DNA of 64,000 nucleotides from REBR01 sp033721915 (GCA_033721915.1 JAWWAC010000010.1:6100-70099), one strand, 5' to 3'. Positions 53,422-62,304 are shown, counted from the stretch's first letter. Notes: generated by a model not told the origin, from the letters alone. Numbers and translations: made by a program.

Positions 53422-54375
53422 TCAACAATTACCGGCTTTACGAAAGCCGGACTGTTCCGCGTCTTTTTCCGACGCAAACGGCACCCGGTTGCGTTGTGCC
53501 ACCCGGTCGTAACTGGGGCAGTCCGGGAGGTGATAAACGCGGCTGTTGCGGTTGCCAATAATGGGCCCGGTTGCCGGGGTTTCAGATTCGGCCACGGCTG
53601 GCTGGTAGCGCCCCTGCACCGCCTTGAGCCCATCTCCTGAGCGTGCCTGGTTCAGTGTCCACTGCCGGTCGCCGGTGATATAGGGATTTTCCCGGCCAAT
53701 CCGTTTGGCAATGCGCCGGCTGCGTTCCCGCTCCCAGTCCGTGGGCGGGTGGGCACTGTGCCAGTCCATCAGAGTGCGCTGTTTGCTTTCGGGCAGCGGG
53801 ATGTCGTAAAAATCGGACATGTAGAAGTAGGCCCGTGCCACAAAGCCCTTGGCCTGGTCGCGGGGCTCGAACCGGCGTTGCTCAAAGCTGACGCTGGAGA
53901 GACAGCCGCCGTGACGGACGCCGCTGTCCCCCACCGGAGCCATGGCAAAGTTGCCGCGATCCGCGTTGATCTCGCCAATGCTGGGGGTGATGTTGTGCTG
54001 GTCCGTGTACTGTGCGGTGAATTGCGGGTCCTCGCTGACACAGACGCTGCGGCCCCCGTCGCCCCAGCAGGCCCGCCCGGCCAGTTTCGCCATGGTGGAA
54101 GCCGGCAGGATGTGCTCCCACTCGATGCTCTCCCCCCGCAGCCCATTGCGGCGCGCCGAGTACGGGCACTGGTCATCCAGAACCACACGCCCGCCGGAGC
54201 GCCCCTGCCACTCCCAGTCACAACCGCAATAAACGGTGCCGTCCCGGCCTGTATTGCGGTCCATATAGACATGCTCGCGCATATCCGCCTTGACCCCGGC
54301 CCAGGAGGTGGGGCCGGAGTGGGGCAGGGCAACAACAGGCAGCAACAGCCACAAAAGCCAGACAGCGAACCGCAT
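53422..54375 (-). CDS. endA: Endonuclease I (EndA/NucM family) with C-terminal Cys-containing domain
   Basis: A 317-residue secreted nuclease. The signal peptide is 'MRFAVWLLWLLLPVVAL'. The Endonuclease_1 domain (about 25-240) has 'YCGCDWEW', 'SIEWEHILPAS' with the catalytic His, and 'NFAMAPVG' as the metal-binding Asn region; several cysteines would form disulfides in the periplasm. A further segment of about 50 residues, 'GNRNSRVYHLPDCPSYDRV' ... 'FRKAGNC', resembles the small Ada/thermonuclease-type metal-binding tail, not part of E. coli EndA. ATG 54375 follows AAGGA. It degrades extracellular or incoming DNA and could supply phosphate. Confidence 0.9.
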   Translation of the reverse strand: MRFAVWLLWLLLPVVALPHSGPTSWAGVKADMREHVYMDRNTGRDGTVYCGCDWEWQGRSGGRVVLDDQCPYSARRNGLRGESIEWEHILPASTMAKLAGRACWGDGGRSVCVSEDPQFTAQYTDQHNITPSIGEINADRGNFAMAPVGDSGVRHGGCLSSVSFEQRRFEPRDQAKGFVARAYFYMSDFYDIPLPESKQRTLMDWHSAHPPTDWERERSRRIAKRIGRENPYITGDRQWTLNQARSGDGLKAVQGRYQPAVAESETPATGPIIGNRNSRVYHLPDCPSYDRVAQRNRVPFASEKDAEQSGFRKAGNC

Positions 54376-54547
54376 TGAACGAGTCCTTGGCACCACAGCG
54401 GAAAACACACCCTGTCAGAATAGCCGGTTGATTCGGGCAAGTCTGTAGGGTTTATGGACAAGAAGTGGCAGTGAACCGATTCTTCAATCTGGCGGACATC
54501 CGTGATAAGGCTATATCCCGACATCAATCTCAAAGGAGGTGACGATA

Positions 54548-55246
54548 ATGACCAGAGTCTGTGTGGTAATCGGTGTCGGGCCCGGCAATGGCGAGGCGCT
54601 GGTGCGGCGTTTTTCCCATGAGGGCTACCGGGTGGCCATGCTGGCGCGCAGCCGGGACTACCTGCAAAAACTGGCGGGGGAGATACCCAACACGGAAGCC
54701 TTCCCCTTCGACGCCACGGACATGGACACTGTGGAAACCACCTTCCAGCGCATTGAAGAACGCCTGGGGCCGGTGTCCGTCCTGCTCTACAACGCCGGTG
54801 GCGGGATGTTCAAGAGCGTGGAAGACGCCAGCCTGGAGGATTTCGAGGCCAACTGGCGCATCAACGTGAAGGGCCTGGTGGCGGCCACCAAGGCGGTTCT
54901 GCCCCAGTTACGCCAGCATGAGACAGCCAGCATCATTGTCACCAGCGCCTCGGCGGCCACCCGGGGCCGGGCCAATACCGCGCCCTTCGCCTCCGCCAAG
55001 GCGGCACAGCGCAGCCTGGCCCAGTCACTGGCCCGCCAGCTGGGCCCCGAGAAAATCCATGTGGCCAATGTGGTGATCGACGGTGTGGTGGATCTGCCCC
55101 GCACCCGCCAGATGCTGCCGGACAAACCGGACGACTTTTTCATCAGGCCCGCCGCCGTGGCGGACGCCATCTGGCACCTCACCCAACAGGACCCGTCCGC
55201 CTGGACCCATGAGCTGGATATCCGGCCTTTTGGTGAGAGCTGGTAA
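54548..55246 (+). CDS. SDR-family protein lacking the catalytic tyrosine
   Basis: A 232-residue Rossmann-fold SDR. The glycine motif is 'GVGPGNGEALVRRF', 'YNAGGG' is at about 81-86, and the catalytic YxxxK position reads 'FASAK': Phe147 replaces Tyr, while Lys151 stays. This is seen in a known SDR subset, but ordinary SDR chemistry is then doubtful. AAGGAGGTGA makes an excellent ribosome binding site for ATG 54548. The function is not predictable beyond nucleotide binding. Confidence 0.85.
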   Translation: MTRVCVVIGVGPGNGEALVRRFSHEGYRVAMLARSRDYLQKLAGEIPNTEAFPFDATDMDTVETTFQRIEERLGPVSVLLYNAGGGMFKSVEDASLEDFEANWRINVKGLVAATKAVLPQLRQHETASIIVTSASAATRGRANTAPFASAKAAQRSLAQSLARQLGPEKIHVANVVIDGVVDLPRTRQMLPDKPDDFFIRPAAVADAIWHLTQQDPSAWTHELDIRPFGESW

Positions 55247-55459
55247 CGCCGGCCAAACGGGGTCCTGGGTCAGAGCCATCCGAGCATAGGGGCCTGGCCG
55301 AATAATTCCGTGCCTGACAGTGCGGGCTGTCTTGCTCAATGCGCTCCCGGTTATTGCTGTGTGGGGCTTTCGAAGTAAGCGTTTGCTTTTTTGTGTGCAG
55401 GGCTGTCAGTTTGTTGTCCATTGAAACTTGTTGGTTCATGCAACGGGGGAGGACTCGCC

Positions 55460-56743
55460 ATGAAGACCCTGACGAGCTTCGCCTTTGCCCTGTTCGGTGC
55501 CGCCCTGGTGGCCATCAGTTATGGTCTGGCGCGTTTCGCGTTCGGCCTTTTTGTACCGCCCATTCGTGCTGAGCTGGGTCTGACACCGAATGTGATCGGC
55601 ATCATCGGTGCCCTGCCGCTGATCAGCTTTGTGCTGGCCATGCTGGTGGCGCCGTTGTCCGCCGACCGGATGGGGGCCCGTAACACCGCCGTGCTGTCCG
55701 GGGCTTTCGGTGTGGCCGGTCTGGCCATGATCAGTCAGGCCTCGGGGCCGTTGCTGCTCGGCGCCGGTGTCTTTGCCTGCGGCATCTGCACAGGGCTGAT
55801 GATGCCCGCGCTCACTGCCGCCATGCAGGTGCTGGTGGATCGCTCCATGCACGGGCGTGTCAGCTCCGTGATGAACGCCGGCACCAGTATCGGCGTGGTG
55901 GTGGCGGTGCCCACGGTGCTGCTCCTGGCGGATGCCTGGCGCCTGGCTTACCTGTCCTTTGCCGTGCTGGCGGGGCTGGGTGTGATGGGGGCCTTTTACT
56001 TCCTGCCGTCCGTGTCCCGCATCATGCCCGCTAATGCCGCGCCGCCACCGCCCATCAGTGCGCTGCAGTGGTGGCGTCTGTTCCGGCTCTCTCTGTTTGC
56101 CTTTGCCATGGGTTTTGTCTCCGCCGCCTACTGGCTGTTTGCCCCGGACCTGGCGGTCAATCTCGGTGCCCTGCCACCCGGGGAAACCGGCTGGCTGTGG
56201 CTGGCGGTGGGCGTTGCCGGCCTTGGCGGCGCCGTGGTGAGTGATCTGGCCGACCGCAACAACCCGCCCATCACCCACGCACTGATGCTGGTGGTGATGG
56301 CCACCAGCCTGACACTGCTGGCCGCCAGCCCGGACCAGCTGATGCTGTCGGCGTTTTCCGCACTGGTCTTCGGCCTGGCCTACATGAGCCTGACCGGACT
56401 GTACCTGATGACCGGCATCCGCCTGCTGCCGGGCCGCCTTTCCATGGGGCCGGTGCTGCCGTTTATCGCCTGTGCCCTGGGGCAGGCGGCGGGCTCACCG
56501 CTGGTGGGTGTGCTGGTGGAGGAATTCGGTTACGCCGATGCCTTTGCCACCTTCTCTGCCATCGGCATCCTGGTGGCGGTTCTGTCGCCCTGGTACCCCC
56601 GCTACATCGACTTCGGCCCCGACAGCGAGGCAGAAAGCCCGGACGAAGAGGCCACCGGTCTCCAGGCGGCCTACGACCACCAGTTGCTGGATGATGAGGG
56701 CGGGCAGCTGGAACCCGCCACGGAAGAGACCCGCAAAGACTGA
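55460..56743 (+). CDS. YbfB/YjiJ-family MFS transporter
   Basis: A 427-residue, 12-helix inner-membrane transporter of the YbfB/YjiJ (MFS_4) group. It begins 'SFAFALFGAALVAISYGLARFAFGLFVPPIRAELGLT'; the 'YGLARFAFGLF' stretch is the group signature. 'SADRMGARNTAVLSG' is the MFS loop motif A. The C-terminal 50 residues are acidic and cytoplasmic. GGAGG precedes ATG 55460. The substrate is unknown. It is convergent with the ADP-ribosylglycohydrolase gene. Confidence 0.88.
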   Translation: MKTLTSFAFALFGAALVAISYGLARFAFGLFVPPIRAELGLTPNVIGIIGALPLISFVLAMLVAPLSADRMGARNTAVLSGAFGVAGLAMISQASGPLLLGAGVFACGICTGLMMPALTAAMQVLVDRSMHGRVSSVMNAGTSIGVVVAVPTVLLLADAWRLAYLSFAVLAGLGVMGAFYFLPSVSRIMPANAAPPPPISALQWWRLFRLSLFAFAMGFVSAAYWLFAPDLAVNLGALPPGETGWLWLAVGVAGLGGAVVSDLADRNNPPITHALMLVVMATSLTLLAASPDQLMLSAFSALVFGLAYMSLTGLYLMTGIRLLPGRLSMGPVLPFIACALGQAAGSPLVGVLVEEFGYADAFATFSAIGILVAVLSPWYPRYIDFGPDSEAESPDEEATGLQAAYDHQLLDDEGGQLEPATEETRKD

Positions 56744-56821
56744 CACTGACCATGACCGTTCAGCCGGTATGCACCAGAGCGGGGTGCCGCTCCCTCCTGC
56801 CCCGTTTGGATCGGCAGTCGG

Positions 56822-58054
56822 TCAGAGTGTCAGGTGGCCCTCTCCGGTACTGGCCAGTGCGGCGAACTGGTGGATTTCCCGGGCCAGGGCGTCATGATCC
56901 TTCAGCCCGGTCTTCCAGGACTCCGGTATCCCGTCACTGCCGGCCCCCAGCAACAGGCCCAGCACCATGCCCCGGTGCACGCTGTCACCACCGGCCTCCG
57001 CATTGGCCCTGAGGGCCGGAATCAGTGCCCCGTCATGGTTCCGACCCAGTGCCGCCATCAACGGCAGTGCCTGTTCGATATAGCAGGCGGTGGCAAAATA
57101 ATCCGAGCTTTTCCGTTCCGAAGCTTCCTCCAGAAAGCGCATATGCAGCCGCCAGGTTTCATCTTCCGGAATGTTGCCCGGCCCGTTGTGCTCCCGGTAG
57201 GCCCGGAACAACGCCTCACCGGACACCGCCGGCGCCGGAATCCGCCCCGGCAGATCCCGGAACAGGGCCTGCGGCGACTTCCCGTTCACCCCCTCCAGCA
57301 GGGTGGGGACCAGCAGGGCAAGACCACTGCCCACCAGCTCCGAGCGATGGGTCAGCTGCTGGTGGGACAAGGCCATGCCCGTGGCCAGATAGGGGTTGTC
57401 CGGGTTCAGCAGTCCCAGCACCAGCGGGCGGATCAGGCCACCCACGCTGCCAATGGACCAGACACGGCGCTGATGCTCGGCACAGTTCTCCGGTGCCACC
57501 CCCTGGCTGTACTGCTCGAACCAGCGGCGCAGATAGATCTCCGTGTAAGGGTCACTGCGGTCACGGGGCCGGGTCATGAAGCGGATAAAATCCTCCAGGA
57601 ACCCCGCCTGGCTGTAACCGCCCCGCTCAATCACCGAGCGCATCAGCACCCGGATCAGTCCGGCCCCCAGAGTGGACTCGCCGGCGCCCAGGCCATGGTG
57701 GTAATGCATCCTCTCGTCCATTCCGGCGGCGGCGTTGCCATGTTCACCGTCACGCTCGTCCAGTGAAAAGCCGAACTGACTGTAGGGGGTGCGGTAAAAG
57801 CGGGCATGGTCATGGAGGATGTCGTAAGGGCGTCCCAGTGAACGGGCCTTCTCCACATTTGGCCGATAGGCCATGCCCAGCATAAAGGCGTCCGGGTGGG
57901 GGTGAGGGGCCGGGTAATACCGGTCCAGCCCTTGGGGAAAGTGCTCACGGATGCGTTCGGCCGAATAGAACCAGTGCACCGGCATGGCCAGTGCATCGCC
58001 AATAAAGGCGCCCCAGAGGGCGTTCTCAATGCGCTGGGTGACCGGTTTGCTCAT
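56822..58054 (-). CDS. ADP-ribosylglycohydrolase family protein
   Basis: A 410-residue helical protein of the DraG/ARH superfamily, which removes ADP-ribose from proteins or other ligands using two magnesium ions. 'ALWGAFIGDALAMPVHWFY' holds the first acidic motif. The C-terminal 'ALRANAEAGGDSVHRGMVLGLLLGA' is the conserved GGDxD-like metal site (here GGDSVHR). It is longer than DraG because of a central insert (about 60-180). No mono-ADP-ribosyltransferase is nearby, so the target is unknown. Confidence 0.85.
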   Translation of the reverse strand: MSKPVTQRIENALWGAFIGDALAMPVHWFYSAERIREHFPQGLDRYYPAPHPHPDAFMLGMAYRPNVEKARSLGRPYDILHDHARFYRTPYSQFGFSLDERDGEHGNAAAGMDERMHYHHGLGAGESTLGAGLIRVLMRSVIERGGYSQAGFLEDFIRFMTRPRDRSDPYTEIYLRRWFEQYSQGVAPENCAEHQRRVWSIGSVGGLIRPLVLGLLNPDNPYLATGMALSHQQLTHRSELVGSGLALLVPTLLEGVNGKSPQALFRDLPGRIPAPAVSGEALFRAYREHNGPGNIPEDETWRLHMRFLEEASERKSSDYFATACYIEQALPLMAALGRNHDGALIPALRANAEAGGDSVHRGMVLGLLLGAGSDGIPESWKTGLKDHDALAREIHQFAALASTGEGHLTL

Positions 58055-58272
58055 GGTGCCGCTCCTTTGCGGTGGCTGACTTCCTCACCAGTGTGACCTG
58101 TACGGAGCACCGAATCCAACCGGTTCTGCTCAGTGCGTGCGTGGCGGTCTGACGGTCGGGATCGGGCCATCCGGTCGTTCAGTTTTACTGTTGCACTGGA
58201 TCGATATTCTTCGCTTTAAGAACCCCGCGCCCCCACGGATACTAACTATCAAACAGACACAGGAGGTAACGA

Positions 58273-59373
58273 ATGAGCGACCTGATGCAGTCAGTCCATT
58301 TCCACAAGACAGAATTGCCGAACCGTTTTGCCCTGGCCCCCATGACGCGCACCAGCGCCGAGGCCGATGGCACACCCAACACCCTGATGGCGGACCACTA
58401 CGAGGGGTATGCCAGGGGCGGTTTCGGCCTGGTGATTACCGAAGGCACCTACACCGACGACCAGGCCAGCCAGGGCTATGCCCACCAGCCGGGCCTGGTC
58501 AACTCCGCCCATGTGGAAGGCTGGAAGCGCATTGTGGATCGTGTCCATACCGCCGGCAGCCGGATCTATGTGCAGCTGATGCACGCCGGCGCCCAGTTCC
58601 AGGCCAACCATTACACCGACCAGCCAGTGGGGCCCAGTGACGTCATTCCCAAGGGTGCTCCCCTTGGCTTTTACGGCGACCAGACCGAATGGAAGACCCC
58701 AAGGGCCATGACGGAATCCGACATTCAGACCGCCATCGACGGCTTTGTCCGCTCCGCCACCAACGCCAAAGCCGCCGGCTTTGACGGCATTGAGCTCCAT
58801 GGCGCCAATGGCTATCTGCTGAATCAGTTCCTGAGCACCCATTTCAACCAGCGGGATGACCAGTATGGCGGCCCTCTGGAAAACCGCCTGCGTCTGGTGG
58901 TGGCGGTCATCCGGGCCGTGCGCGAGGCCGTGGGCGAGGGGTACCCGGTGGGCATCCGCCTGTCACAGGGCACCGTGACCGATCCGGACTACCAGCTGCC
59001 GGAAGGCGAGGCAGGCTTTCGCCGGATTGTGGAAGCGGTACGGGACGCCGGTGCGGACTTTGTCCACACCACCGACGGCGATGTGAACCGACAGCCTTTC
59101 CCCCAGGGCAATCAGAGCCTGGCCGGCGTGGCCGCGCAAGTGCAGGGCCTTGGTCTGATCATCAACGGCGGTGTGGATGAAACCAACTGCCAGGACCTGG
59201 CCAACCAGTACCCCGACGCACTGCTGGCCGTGGGCAAGAAAGCACTGGCCAATCCGGACTTTGTCCAGCGCCTTAAGGACGGCAAGGAAATCGCCGACCT
59301 GGACTTCGCCATGCTGCAGCCCAAGGCCACTATCAGCAACGAGCTGGCCTGGCGCAGGCAACAAGCCGGATAA
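58273..59373 (+). CDS. Old yellow enzyme-type alkene reductase
   Basis: A 366-residue FMN enzyme that reduces activated C=C bonds (enoates, nitro compounds, maleimides) with NAD(P)H. The substrate-binding pair is His176/Asn179 in 'ELHGANGYLLNQFLS', with Tyr181 as proton donor. 'FALAPMTRTSAEADGTPNTLMADHYEGYARGGFGLVITEGT' is the N-terminal family pattern. AGGAGGTAACGA before the ATG is a near-perfect ribosome binding site. It differs from the OYE at 26476-27801, which has His-x-x-His. DUF4174 follows after 12 bp. Confidence 0.92.
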   Translation: MSDLMQSVHFHKTELPNRFALAPMTRTSAEADGTPNTLMADHYEGYARGGFGLVITEGTYTDDQASQGYAHQPGLVNSAHVEGWKRIVDRVHTAGSRIYVQLMHAGAQFQANHYTDQPVGPSDVIPKGAPLGFYGDQTEWKTPRAMTESDIQTAIDGFVRSATNAKAAGFDGIELHGANGYLLNQFLSTHFNQRDDQYGGPLENRLRLVVAVIRAVREAVGEGYPVGIRLSQGTVTDPDYQLPEGEAGFRRIVEAVRDAGADFVHTTDGDVNRQPFPQGNQSLAGVAAQVQGLGLIINGGVDETNCQDLANQYPDALLAVGKKALANPDFVQRLKDGKEIADLDFAMLQPKATISNELAWRRQQAG

Positions 59374-59385
59374 GGGGCGGTCGCC

Positions 59386-59835
59386 ATGTCCTTCCATCGC
59401 TTTACGGGCATCCCGCTGCTGGGCCTGCTGCTGTTCGCAACGGTGCAGGCCCAGTCGGCTTCTGAGACCCTGGCCGACCTGCAATGGAAACACCGCATCA
59501 TCCTGGTCAACGCGTCCGGCCCTTCTCAGGCAGAGACGGCCGTTGAGACGCTGCGCTCCGCACGGGGTGAGGTCGAAGACCGTGACATCCTGTGGTTTGT
59601 GGTGACCGACAATTCCCTGGCGTCCAACAGACCGGACCCGGGGAAGGCCATGGAGCGGAGTGTGCGGGAAACACTGACGTCCCGCTCCGGGGGTCAGAGC
59701 GTGATTCTGATCGGCAAGGACGGTGGCGTTAAGGATCGCAGCGAGTCCCTCGACCTGGAGCGGATCTTCTCGGTCATAGACCGCATGCCCATGCGCGTCA
59801 GGGAAATGCGCCAGAAACAGGAGGAGGGCGGGTAA
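59386..59835 (+). CDS. DUF4174 secreted protein
   Basis: A 149-residue protein with a signal peptide ('LLGLLLFATVQAQSA') and the DUF4174 core: 'LADLQWKHRIILVNA', 'EVEDRDILWFVVTD', 'SVILIGKDGGVKDRSESLDLERIFSVIDRMPMR'. The fold is thioredoxin-like, but no redox CxxC is present. Periplasmic role is unknown. It is probably cotranscribed with the alkene reductase. Confidence 0.82.
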   Translation: MSFHRFTGIPLLGLLLFATVQAQSASETLADLQWKHRIILVNASGPSQAETAVETLRSARGEVEDRDILWFVVTDNSLASNRPDPGKAMERSVRETLTSRSGGQSVILIGKDGGVKDRSESLDLERIFSVIDRMPMRVREMRQKQEEGG

Positions 59836-59911
59836 GGAGAGACCAACCCGTCACCGTCCCGCCCGGGGCCACTGCTTTCACCCTGTAGCGCGCGCTGATG
59901 ACACGAACTAC

Positions 59912-59943
59912 TCAGGCCGCGCTCCTGCCATGGCGAAGCTGAC
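59912..59943 (-). pseudogene. Trace of a second higA C-terminus
   Basis: On the minus strand this piece reads 'QLRHGRSAA' then TGA, very close to the end of the intact HigA at 60762 ('QLRHRRGAA'). Upstream sequence has no HigA similarity that I can see. It may mark an older duplication or recombination. Confidence 0.3.
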
Positions 59944-60058
59944 ACCATTGCCAGCCCCTGCCAGTGTCATATTTATCAGGCCGTTGGAATCGGTTGACTG
60001 CCAAGCTTTATCGGCTGGTTGTGGCTGAGTTGAGGTAGCGAAAGTAGCTTCATCTGAT

Positions 60059-60081
60059 TAGACTAAGGCATGTAGACTAAG
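60059..60081. promoter_or_regulatory. Direct repeat upstream of vapB
   Basis: TAGACTAAG occurs at 60059-60067 and again at 60073-60081 (period 14), ending 13 bp before the antitoxin start. A likely operator for autoregulation by the VapBC complex. Confidence 0.4.
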
Positions 60082-60094
60082 CCAGAGATTGGAT

Positions 60095-60334
60095 ATGGAA
60101 TCAGTCAACATGCACGAAGCCAAGACCCGGCTTTCCCAGTTGGTGGCGAAAGCGGAAAAAGGGGAGCCCTTTATCATCGCGAAAGCGGGCAAACCCGCTG
60201 TTCGGGTATCCGCCATTGACGCGCCGGAATCCGGGCAACAGAAGCGACTGGGATTCCTGAAAGGGCAGTTCACCATACCGGAAGATTTTGACCGCATGGG
60301 GCAGGACGACATCGCGGATCTGCTCGGAGGCTGA
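60095..60334 (+). CDS. vapB: Type II antitoxin, Phd/YefM-like (VapB role)
   Basis: A 79-residue antitoxin. The N-terminal Phd/YefM fold is shown by 'VNMHEAKTRLSQLVAKAEKGEPFIIAKAGKPAVRV', which binds DNA. The C-terminal part 'GFLKGQFTIPEDFDRMGQDDIADLLGG' would block the toxin. ATG 60095 is likely, with TTG 60089 in frame. It lies one base before the toxin start, the normal antitoxin-first order. Confidence 0.9.
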   Translation: MESVNMHEAKTRLSQLVAKAEKGEPFIIAKAGKPAVRVSAIDAPESGQQKRLGFLKGQFTIPEDFDRMGQDDIADLLGG

Positions 60335-60335
60335 T

Positions 60336-60722
60336 GTGAATCTGCTTCTGGACACCCACATTCTTCTCTGGGCGGCCGCAGAGCCCGGGCGATTATCGGC
60401 TGAGGCAAGGGAGCTGATTGATGACCCCGGAAACAAGCTGTTCTTCAGCGCGGCCAGTGTGTGGGAAGTGGTGATCAAGAACGGTCTGAAACGGCCGGAC
60501 TTTCATGTTGATCCACACCTCCTGCGCAGGGGCTTGATCGAGAATGGCTACCATGAGCTGGCAATCGCCTCACAGCACACCCTGACGGTTGCCCACCTGC
60601 CGGATATTCACAGACATCCTTTCGATCGGATTCTGGTTGCACAGGCGGAATTTGAAGGGTTTCTGCTGCTTACTGCAGATGATCTGGTGGCCCAGTATCC
60701 AGGCCCAGTCCGGCGTGTGTAA
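60336..60722 (+). CDS. vapC: PIN-domain toxin (VapC family)
   Basis: A 128-residue PIN ribonuclease. The acidic site is complete: Asp6 ('LLLDTHILLWA'), Glu44 ('ASVWEVVIK'), Asp97 ('HPFDRILVAQA') and Asp115 ('LLTADD'). Start GTG 60336 with GGAGG six bases before. The toxin would cleave RNA when freed from the antitoxin. An uninterrupted frame suggests the module is functional. Confidence 0.92.
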   Translation: MNLLLDTHILLWAAAEPGRLSAEARELIDDPGNKLFFSAASVWEVVIKNGLKRPDFHVDPHLLRRGLIENGYHELAIASQHTLTVAHLPDIHRHPFDRILVAQAEFEGFLLLTADDLVAQYPGPVRRV

Positions 60723-60761
60723 ACTGCAATAAACGTGGGTTGTTCCCGATAATCCAACTGC

Positions 60762-61037
60762 TTAAGCCGCGCCCCGCCGATGGCGAAGCTGGAACAGATC
60801 GTAATTGGCCTGCATGGACAGCCAGAACTCGCCACTACCGGCCCCCACCTGCTCCAGGGACAGCGCCATTTCAGGCGTTACGGAGGCGCTGCCATTAATC
60901 ACACGGTTCAAGGTATTGCGGTGACAACCCAATCGTTCCGCGACCAGGGCTACGCTGCCAATCTTGTGCCCGTCCTCGTCTTCAATCAGGCGCTGCCGGA
61001 TAATCCGGCCAGGGTGCGAGGGGTTATGCATCGCCAT
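60762..61037 (-). CDS. higA: HigA-family antitoxin
   Basis: A 91-residue XRE/HTH protein: 'HPGRIIRQRLIEDEDGHKIGSVALVAERLGCHRNTLNRVINGSASVTPEMALSLEQV'. HigA binds HigB and represses the operon. 'HPGR' is the family start. ATG 61037 follows AAGGAG at the right distance. The gene is intact, though the toxin gene upstream is frameshifted. Confidence 0.92.
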   Translation of the reverse strand: MAMHNPSHPGRIIRQRLIEDEDGHKIGSVALVAERLGCHRNTLNRVINGSASVTPEMALSLEQVGAGSGEFWLSMQANYDLFQLRHRRGAA

Positions 61038-61050
61038 GATGGGTCTCCTT

Positions 61051-61327
61051 TCAGTGGTAATCGCCATAGTCCAGCAGAGAAACATTCCCATCCCGGAACC
61101 TGAAATAAAGACGCCAGTTGCCGGACACCTTGATGGCATAATGGCCTCTCAGTTTTCCGGTCAGCGGGTGCAGCCCCCAGTTGCTGACGGCAATGTCATC
61201 CAGGCAGGTGGCCGCATCCAACACCGTCAGCCTGTCACGAAGGCGATCCACGTGGTCGGCGCGGATGCCTTTGGTGCTTCCTTTCGAAAAACTGTTTCAG
61301 CCCTTTGTGCCTGATGCTTTTAATCAT
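61051..61327 (-). pseudogene. higB: Frameshifted higB toxin
   Basis: From ATG 61327 the minus strand reads 'MIKSIRHKGLKQFFE', the classic HigB N-terminus, then leaves frame near 61283-61291 in TTTTTCGAAAGG. The next frame continues 'GSTKGIRADHVDRLRDRLTVLDAATCLDD' and the RelE-like core to 'RFRDGNVSLLDYGDYH'. One extra base or two missing bases explain it. The rest of the toxin is intact in sequence. The defect is either real inactivation or a sequencing error. Confidence 0.8.
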
Positions 61328-61398
61328 CCAGGATTCCGAATCAAGTCCATTTGCTATGCCATACAGCGTATTTTGTCGCGCGACACGGTGCAAGTTGC

Positions 61399-62061
61399 TT
61401 AACGGAGACGCTGAATCAACTCAGCTCCATCATTGCCCGGCCTGTTCACAGCACTGGACACCGGCCAGCAATCCAGCCTTGCGCTATCAAACCGCTCAGC
61501 CACACGGCGTATGGCCTGCCGCTCAGTCACGGCCCTGTCCAGCCAGCGCGGCAGGCACTCTGTCCCCAACACCACCGGCTGACGGGGATGTATCCCCTCC
61601 AGATGCCCCGCCGCAGGCTCCGTCAGGATGGCAATGCCCGGCGCAGGCCGGTCGTCCATGATGGCGGCCAGGAACAACACTTCATCCCCGGAATGTTCCG
61701 GACAGGTGATGTAAAAAGGCTGCTTGCCGGACCCGGTTTTCTGCCACTCGAACCAGCCATTCACCGGCACCAGACAGCGCCTGTGGGCAAAGGCCTCCCG
61801 GAAGAACGGGCTCTGAGCCACCTTCTCGGCCCTGGCGTTAATGGGCGTGGGTGCCCCGTCCCCGGCACCGAAGGGCTGGTAGCCCCAATGCAGACGGCTG
61901 AACGCCACAGGTTCCCTGGCCTGACCGTGGATGACGGTGATGCTGACCCCCGGCGGGACATTGTAGTGAGGGCCCGGGTTATCGATACCGGCCCGCTCCA
62001 GTCCGAAGTAGCGCTGAGCCACCCGGTCGGGTGAGGCATGAAAATCGAAACGTCCGCACAT
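61399..62061 (-). CDS. SOS response-associated peptidase (SRAP/YedK, HMCES family)
   Basis: A 220-residue SRAP protein. Met is followed by the catalytic Cys2 ('MCGRFDFHA'), which forms a covalent link with abasic sites in single-stranded DNA. 'PHYNVPPG', 'HWGYQPFGA', 'PINARAEKVAQSPFFREAFAHRRCLVPVNGWFEW' and 'EGIHPRQPVVL' complete the family motifs; the usual 'HxRMPV' reads HPRQPV. It protects replication at abasic lesions. It lies upstream of the frameshifted higB on the same strand. Confidence 0.93.
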   Translation of the reverse strand: MCGRFDFHASPDRVAQRYFGLERAGIDNPGPHYNVPPGVSITVIHGQAREPVAFSRLHWGYQPFGAGDGAPTPINARAEKVAQSPFFREAFAHRRCLVPVNGWFEWQKTGSGKQPFYITCPEHSGDEVLFLAAIMDDRPAPGIAILTEPAAGHLEGIHPRQPVVLGTECLPRWLDRAVTERQAIRRVAERFDSARLDCWPVSSAVNRPGNDGAELIQRLR

Positions 62062-62129
62062 GGTGTGCTACTGCTCTTTTTCGGATTCGATGAGGGTGCA
62101 GTATGGGAGGGGAATGGGGGCTGTGCAAT

Positions 62130-62303
62130 CGGCTCATTGGCGCGCCTGGGCAAGAAAAAATCGGTGGCTACCAGCTGTTGGTAAGGGCGGAGGTCGGGCA
62201 CTGCTATTTTTTTGTTGACCTGTTTCCTAATAGCCGCCGGGGTAATAGCCCTGCGAGGGAAAAGAGTGCCCTGAGAGCGCTGGTGAAGGAGTACCTGGCC
62301 ATG
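62130..62303 (+). pseudogene. RelE-type toxin fragment (PF06296-like)
   Basis: The frame reads 'RLIGAPGQEKIGGYQLLVRA' then 'CYFFVDLFPNSRRGN' and 'EKSALRALVKEYLAM'. This fits the C-terminal two thirds of RelE-family toxins with their 'APGQGKRGGYR' and 'KNERDN' motifs. The N-terminal third is missing, 'KRGG' and 'KNERDN' are altered, and its 3' end is fused to an IS3 transposase remnant. It is a broken toxin gene. Confidence 0.5.
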
Positions 62304-62304
62304 A

